Positions 60,830-64,000 of a DNA stretch of 64,000 nt are shown piece by piece (within the stretch, counting starts at the first letter, position 1; each line of letters opens with the position of its first letter). Source of the DNA: Bedellia somnulentella (Eukaryota; Arthropoda; Insecta; Lepidoptera; Bedelliidae); the NCBI GenBank assembly GCA_963576735.1, contig OY755189.1, positions 3,472,001-3,536,000 of the forward strand, written 5' to 3'. The translations under genes and the position numbers were made by a program. Under the pieces are notes generated by a model that was given only the letters and a program-made list of their open reading frames with translations, had not been told where the DNA came from and did not search any database.

Positions 60830-60870
60830 CGTGGCAATGCGAGACGTCTTTCGCGTCTCGCATTGCCACG
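60830..60870. repeat. 17-bp perfect hairpin
   Basis: CGTGGCAATGCGAGACG pairs with CGTCTCGCATTGCCACG around TCTTTCG. It lies between the two gene remnants. Confidence 0.9.
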
Positions 60871-60871
60871 A

Positions 60872-60895
60872 TTCGCTTGCACAATTGCAAGCGAA
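60872..60895. repeat. 9-bp perfect hairpin next to the 17-bp one
   Basis: TTCGCTTGC, six-base loop, GCAAGCGAA. Confidence 0.85.
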
Positions 60896-60912
60896 ATCGG
60901 CGCAGGTCTTTA

Positions 60913-61257
60913 TTAAAATTCAATTTTCGAAACACTAAGCACTTGCTCTGTAAAAAAAATAAAAAAAAATGTTAGAGCAAAAAAGGAGCATGGAGAATGA
61001 TGTTTAATATTAAGTTTAGGCTTAGATCTACGACATATATAAAATCTAACCCGGAGACATGTGGAGACAAAAAGTTGCAGTCTATAAAACATTTAAAATG
61101 AAATTATTTTTTTGTGTTTTTCCCACTATCCTTTAGACCGTAAAATTTTATTGGATTTAGTTACCTAGGAGTAAGATTTATATAAAAATATAATGTTCTT
61201 ACCTGTACTAATAGGATCCATAGCACAAAACACTGATTCGTTTACTGCACAAGTCAT
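60913..61257 (-). pseudogene. spliced 5' gene remnant inside the TTAA element
   Basis: Minus-strand ATG at 61257 (and an in-frame ATG at 61221), then a donor GTAAGA at 61202 and, after about 255 bp, an acceptor tttttttacag ending at 60948. The spliced frame reads MDPISTEQVLSV and stops at 60913. An intron with good signals but only about 29 codons suggests the first exons of a larger gene whose middle was deleted. Confidence 0.4.
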
Positions 61258-61621
61258 GAGGTGTTGTCGAATGTGTGGCAAAATTGCAACTGAGACGATT
61301 ACAAATTAGTAATAATCGTCATTACTTACCCTTTAACACCTCATTAGCAAGCCATAACGGGACTTTGCACAATCAATTCTTGGAAATGAGATAATAGGGT
61401 TGTTCTTGACAACATAAAACGATCAATTCCAGGAAATTGGACAATGACTTTTGTCCACCTAGCTTGTTCTACGCGAATCACTGTGCGACGTTCTGTCCTA
61501 CCGCGGCCTCCCTCGGCATCGTTGTGTCAAAATGAATTCTATATGCATGGCAATAAGATTAAAAATGCTGTATCTGTACCGAAATCCTTTGCCATGCCAT
61601 GCCGGCAGTGAGCGCCGGCCC

Positions 61622-61953
61622 TTAAGAGTCATATCTTCAAACTGAAGCGATAGAAACTCGACAAATTTTTCGATTTCCATATTAGTTTTATGTATATTAT
61701 CTACCTGCGCTTTGAGTTCATTGATTGAAGATTTTATTTCGCTTAATTGGGCATCCTGATCTGATTTCCAAGACGATAGTAGGGTCTTAATTTCCTCCAT
61801 AAAATTGTTCATGGAAGTATCAACCTCACCAGATCCAGTGCGACCCCGCTTTGTCGGATTCCTCGTTTGTTTGAAGTCATTGTTATCTGTGGTGTTCAGA
61901 TTGGGTGCGGAGCCGAATTGGTGAGATGGAGTTGGTGGAGGTGTGCGTTTCAT
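61622..61953 (-). pseudogene. CR1-c ORF1, N-terminal part
   Basis: From ATG 61953: MKRTPPPTPSHQFGS, a basic patch (NPTKRGRTGSG), then a coiled coil (MNNFMEEIKTLLSSW ... EIKSSINELKAQVDNI) up to the insertion at TTAA. Joining the two parts after removal of the inserted element puts them out of frame by one base, so there is an extra small change at the junction. Confidence 0.85.
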
Positions 61954-62330
61954 GGTTGCAAGAAAGCAAAAGCAAAAAAAAATAATCAACAAATAGATAT
62001 CTATGTAACTTCGGGTTTTGAACACTAGTATGCCGGGCTAAAGCAGCATGCGTTCTCACTGAGCCAATGCGGTTACTCGAGCAAGCGCGAAATAGGCATA
62101 TAATATTACGGATTGGATTTAAGTTAGTTGCGTTGCTCGGTGTGAATCAGCATCTACTGATGACTCACCGGGTGTCGACGGGGGTGAGGTAATGCTGTCC
62201 GCTGCTCGGTGAGGTGAGGGGCGCTGCTGCCGCTGCTTTTTGCGGTGAAGGGCGCTTAAGTTGATTACGCGAATATATTCTTTATTACGTTTTGATAAAT
62301 AATAATTTAGGCTAGCGTTTACTTGATATT
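61954..62330 (-). promoter_or_regulatory. CR1-c 5' region with a tRNA-like segment
   Basis: Upstream of the ORF1 ATG. About 62020-62078 reads on the minus strand ttggctcagtgagaacg (A-box-like) and tagtgttcaaaaccc (B-box-like). Beyond it is a GC-rich stretch with repeated ctgctcggtgaggtgaggg-like words. Possible internal promoter; inference. Confidence 0.4.
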
Positions 62331-62950
62331 TTTTAAAGAATTCAGTAACACGTCTTGTCTCTTACAGAGCTGACCGCCGAAATATAATCTATCTCTCAAA
62401 CCATCCCATTCATAAATCACACTATTTCTCACACAATCACATAACAAATCATATTTTTAGGGACCTTATTTCTACGGCGTACACTCTGCTCTAATGCTTC
62501 TTCTACCGTATTTTTTACCATCGTAACTTCTAAAAGTGGCCGATGTTTTTCATACTCCGAAGCGATGAGTTTTTTTATTTATAATGTATATAATGAGCGT
62601 GATACAATTACAATTTAATCAGGTGTCAGTGTCAGTGGTATAAGTACACAACTGATTTTAGTTAAATTACAGTTTGACAACAAATAGATATCATCACAAA
62701 GGGTGTACGCAGTGAATTTTCAAGTAAAAATGTCAGTATAAAGTCTCAAAAAAAGGTGAAATAAAATCTTGGCGGCGACACGTTGATGTTAAGTGTGGGA
62801 ACCGCGCTCGGATACAGCAGATGTATTGAACATAGGAGACGGGATTACTAAAATAACACAATTGCTGGTGTGTTTTCATGAAAACTTGGTGATAGAATGT
62901 CTTTGCGGTAAAACAACGCAAACAAAGATACCGGATACTCTTTGTACCAT
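62331..62950. other. non-coding, mostly unrecognised
   Basis: A weak SINE-A trace ('ttctaaaagtggccgatg') is at about 62500-62560. No gene. Confidence 0.35.
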
Positions 62951-63205
62951 TACATACATACATACATACATATACTCACGGCTATAAATCCCATGAAGGG
63001 GTAGCCAGAGCTAGGGAATTAGAAATTCCTCAGCCACTTTTGGAAGTTGCGTGGGGAAAAGATGTTGAAATAAAGTTTTTTGGTGATGGGTCTCCAACCG
63101 CATCGCCCAAAAATCCCTTAAAAGCCCTAATACCGTTAGTCGCCTCTTACGTACACCCACCGGAAGAAATGGGGTAGTGCTATTCTAAGCCGGCACTACA
63201 CAGCA
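62951..63205 (-). mobile_element. SINE-A, full copy
   Basis: Tail (CATA)n tatactcacggctataaat; head ctacacagca. Confidence 0.9.
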
Positions 63206-63652
63206 TACCATTGTACACATTGTACCATTAATTACTTATTTACCTTTTTTTGCTGCTGGGCAAAGGCACATATGTCCGGGCCAGTCCCACTTCAGCAATC
63301 AAGTGATTGTCTCTGTATCAAACTAAAATAGGTCGTAAATTATCAAACATATCAGTGTAAGTAAGTATACAACAAACGATATTTTCAAAATTTATGTCCA
63401 AAATTAGGATATTTAATACGATACGCCTGACACGGATACGATAACTTGATACAAATGCGGTGCCACCTTTATAGAGCGGAGCGTGGTGTTTCCGACGAGG
63501 TCGGCCAGTCCTACACCGGCAACGCTGAGCTTTATCGCCCTTTGACTATCCTAGAGTCTGGATTTCTAAATCTACGTCAGTGACTATGTTTGGGCACCAT
63601 AAGTTAAGACGAGAAGAATATATATGTTGACGAGAGCTTCAGTTTTTTTTAA
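63206..63652. other. non-coding, nothing recognised
   Basis: No ORF. 63470-63560 is GC-richer and may be an old repeat. Confidence 0.4.
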
Positions 63653-63897
63653 ACACACACACACACATACTCACGACTATAATTCCCTAGAAGGGGTAGC
63701 CAGAGCCAAGGAATTATGAATTCCTCAGCCACTTTTGGAAGTTGAGTGGGGAAAAGATGGTAAAATAAAGGTTTTTGGTGTAGGGTCTCCAACCGCATCG
63801 CCCAAAAATCTAATAAAAAGCCCCAATACCCTTAGTCGCCTCTTACGACACCCGTGATAGAAAGGGGTAGCGACATTCTATGCCAGCACTACACGGC
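63653..63897 (-). mobile_element. SINE-A, full copy
   Basis: Tail cacacacacatactcacg (CA repeat instead of CATA); head ctacacggct. Confidence 0.88.
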
Positions 63898-64000
63898 TAT
63901 TTTTTTTAAAATATTACTTTAAAACAGTATTTAATACCTCACCAATTCTCAAATTGAAAATTTCACGCTGCATATCCCTGAGGCGGAGTGGAATACCGTC

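Larger units (their letters stand above)
60185..61621. mobile_element. TTAA-flanked non-autonomous DNA element inserted in CR1-c ORF1
   Basis: TTAA at 60181-60184 and 61622-61625. The ends are inverted: GGGCCAGCGCTGACTGCCGG and, on the other strand, GGGCCGGCGCTCACTGCCGG. Similarity continues for roughly 150-190 bp with one indel, to 'cgcgtagaacaagctag'. piggyBac-like by its TTAA target; a PIF/Harbinger origin (GGGCC ends, 3-bp TTA/TAA duplication) cannot be excluded. Carries gene remnants and no transposase. Confidence 0.85.
55785..62330 (-). mobile_element. CR1-c: near full-length CR1-like LINE with an inserted DNA element
   Basis: On the minus strand, in order: GC-rich 5' region (to about 62330), ORF1 (split), ORF2 (intact frame), 3' UTR and a (TTA)n-like end near 55785. 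It is interrupted at 60185-61621. The 5' boundary is estimated from the drop in GC content. Confidence 0.85.

Noticed and set aside
62010..62080. separate tRNA-derived SINE upstream of CR1-c
   Set aside because: A- and B-box-like words are present but no SINE tail or target duplication; kept only as a feature of the CR1-c 5' region.

Overview
The window is typical lepidopteran (moth or butterfly) nuclear DNA: AT-rich, long introns, and crowded with SINEs, LINE fragments and small DNA transposons. Several are repeats I recognise from memory as common in Lepidoptera: the 'cggccaagtgcgag...tacggaaccct' element, the 'cttcggagggcacgttaagc' repeat and tRNA-derived SINEs with (TTATG)n tails. The species cannot be named from the sequence. 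Family names used here (SINE-A, RTE-a, CR1-b and so on) are labels made up for this window.

The only host gene I can support lies on the + strand from 13344 to 46094. It has seven exons (coding 13410-13461, 24567-24745, 31789-31905, 37253-37346, 38277-38404, 42976-43144, 45994-46094). All splice sites are GT/AG and all phases agree, giving an 840-nt CDS for a 279-residue protein. This is a Dpr (defective proboscis extension response) family neuronal surface protein: signal peptide, two Ig domains and a hydrophobic, probably GPI-anchored C-terminus. The first visible exon carries two upstream ORFs, the second overlapping the start codon as TGATG. More 5' UTR exons probably lie further upstream.

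Most of the rest is transposons. SINE-A (about 250 bp, more than 40 copies, both strands), SINE-B (tRNA-derived, about 360 bp, about 16 copies) and the truncated LINE RTE-a (about 13 copies) share the same 3' end: a short CCC-loop-GGG hairpin, then (G/C)GCGTGA and a (TATG)n or (TTATG)n tail. This suggests RTE-a reverse transcriptase mobilises both SINEs. SINE-C, another tRNA-derived family, is repeatedly found as head-to-head inverted dimers. Three long CR1/Jockey-type LINEs lie on the minus strand: CR1-a (18.7-20.2 kb) and CR1-b (26.66-30.86 kb), both antisense inside dpr introns, and CR1-c (55.8-62.3 kb), downstream of the gene. CR1-c has an intact ORF2, but its ORF1 is split by a 1.4-kb TTAA-flanked element that carries remnants of an intron-containing gene.

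Other structured elements are two twin-primed (5'-inverted) RTE insertions with target-site duplications, a 605-bp palindrome-rich MITE at 31.0 kb, and a 601-bp fold-back element at 54.95 kb whose empty target site is preserved in a sister repeat at 22.4 kb. SINEs sit within tens of bases of several dpr splice sites. One SINE-C insertion falls in the polypyrimidine tract of exon 6 and has duplicated that tract. Coordinates of repeat ends are read by eye and may be off by a few bases.
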